Shown: piece after piece, positions 63,443 through 64,000 of the stretch | Numbering within the stretch: the first letter of the stretch is position 1 | Layout: every line of letters begins with the position of its first letter | Origin: an uncultured Sulfitobacter sp. | Lineage (GTDB): Bacteria; Pseudomonadota; Alphaproteobacteria; Rhodobacterales; Rhodobacteraceae | DNA length: 64,000 nucleotides | Assembly: GCF_947500075.1 (NCBI RefSeq) | Contig: NZ_CANMQS010000004.1 | Coordinates: forward strand, 124,001 to 188,000 | Reading direction: 5' to 3' | Notes under the pieces: model-generated | Database searches by the model: none | What the model was told of the DNA's origin: nothing | Seen by the model: only the letters and a program-made list of their open reading frames with translations | Translations under genes and position numbers: made by a program

Positions 63443-64000
63443 CTATTCCTTGAATTGCCAGTCGATCCAGCGCCCGTGGAAATCTGCGCGCCCCAGTTCA
63501 ACCGTGATGTCACCCGGCCACAGACGCAGCACCACCGCAGCGCCCACCTTGCCCGTTGTGTCGCCATCGCTTTCCATCGACAGCCATGCCAGCGGCCGTG
63601 TCGCAGTGGCCTGCGCGCCGACCGCTTCGATCAGCGCCCGGCCCTTCGCGCGGGCTTCCGCCGGGAAATATTGCCAGGCGACCGTATGCTGGATCAGGTG
63701 CAAATGCCCCTCCGGTGCCGCATGCAGCCGCGGCCCCAACCATTCAATGGCATCGCCTTTTGCGACCCGCCCCTGCGCCACAGACGCCGCCGCGCGCGTC
63801 ATCGTCAACCGCTGCGGCTGGTCGGGCCAGAGGTAGGCAATCAGGCGCAACTGGTCTTCACCATCCTTGGGATTGAGCGGGTTCAGATCCACGCCCGCCC
63901 GATCCGCAATCACCGGCGCCTTGCGCGGGGGCGGCGCGCCTTTCCAGTCGGGCGTCAGGATCACCGTCGGCACATCCGGGCCAAAGCGGGCACCGTCAAT
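63443..64000 (-). CDS. DUF2332 family protein, C-terminal part (window edge)
   Basis: The frame is open through the right edge of the window, so the N-terminus is missing. A GTG at 63973 is internal. The visible 185 residues contain RAGVDLNPLNPKDGEDQLRL and YLWPDQPQR, typical of DUF2332 proteins, then a C-terminal GRWIDWQFKE. The family function is unknown. The stop lies two bases before the serine hydrolase start, so the two form an operon. Confidence 0.85.
   Translation of the reverse strand: MDGARFGPDVPTVILTPDWKGAPPPRKAPVIADRAGVDLNPLNPKDGEDQLRLIAYLWPDQPQRLTMTRAAASVAQGRVAKGDAIEWLGPRLHAAPEGHLHLIQHTVAWQYFPAEARAKGRALIEAVGAQATATRPLAWLSMESDGDTTGKVGAAVVLRLWPGDITVELGRADFHGRWIDWQFKE

Overview
The window looks like a piece of chromosome from a marine-type alphaproteobacterium of the Rhodobacteraceae (Roseobacter group). 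The reasons are the GC-rich coding, an ethylmalonyl-CoA pathway gene set (ccr, ecm, mesaconyl-CoA hydratase, malyl-CoA thioesterase) beside a TCA-cycle locus, a two-lipoyl-domain OdhB, a LuxR/LuxI pair with a small upstream ORF, a form II CoxSLM cluster, and several families common in that group (NnrU, DUF1737, DUF1194, TIGR02186, DUF1989). No rRNA, tRNA, phage, IS element or CRISPR array was seen.

Layout. 1-1500: end of a PPOX-type flavoprotein gene, then a divergent flavodoxin-fold oxidoreductase/TetR pair with three operator-like palindromes between them. 1508-12596 (minus strand): a long TCA operon running sucC, three exported-protein genes, sucD, another exported-protein gene, odhA, odhB, a BrnT/BrnA-like toxin-antitoxin pair, a MAPEG protein and lpdA. 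12782-16804 (minus): DUF4344 metallopeptidase, universal stress protein, mesaconyl-CoA hydratase, DUF1737, NnrU and malyl-CoA thioesterase. 17169-26354: a small secreted protein, TauE, mdh, a DUF1194 protein, then sdhC-sdhD-sdhA-lipoprotein-FkbM methyltransferase-sdhB, a small membrane protein and a DUF1989 protein. 26351-33236: deoD, an H-NS-like gene, ecm, a GNAT gene, a PlsB-like acyltransferase and ccr. 33389-35040: quorum sensing (small ORF, luxR, luxI). 35082-39005: RecD-like helicase, SDR, TIGR02186 and TauE. 39107-44078: a BMP-type nucleoside ABC importer. 44217-49982: rimI-tsaB-nfu, Usp, ilvE, a lipoprotein M48 protease, an IMPACT protein, a hemolysin-III-like gene broken by an in-frame amber codon, and a DCC protein. 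50038-55287: a repeat-motif protein, rimO, AsmA and trpB. 55510-60237: CoxG, CoxS, a VOC protein, form II CoxL and CoxM. 60375-61705: an MFS efflux gene preceded by a leader peptide and terminator. 61882-64000: DUF2237, a serine hydrolase and a DUF2332 protein cut by the window edge.

How the genes fit together. OdhA, OdhB and LpdA make succinyl-CoA, SucCD converts it to succinate, SdhABCD oxidises that to fumarate and Mdh closes the cycle. The ethylmalonyl-CoA genes (Ccr, Ecm, Mch, Mcl2) assimilate acetyl-CoA and feed malate and succinyl-CoA into the same pool. Upstream of both sucC and sdhC lies a pair of TGTGATCAC sites whose centres are 21 bp apart, which suggests one regulator controls both TCA blocks.

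The most interesting observations are (1) a valine-rich 16-codon leader peptide with mutually exclusive terminator/antiterminator pairing in front of the MFS efflux gene; (2) the shared 21-bp-spaced operator pairs; (3) a 60-bp double palindrome inserted in frame inside a signal peptide; and (4) a compact cluster of DnaA-box sequences at about 50.5 kb.
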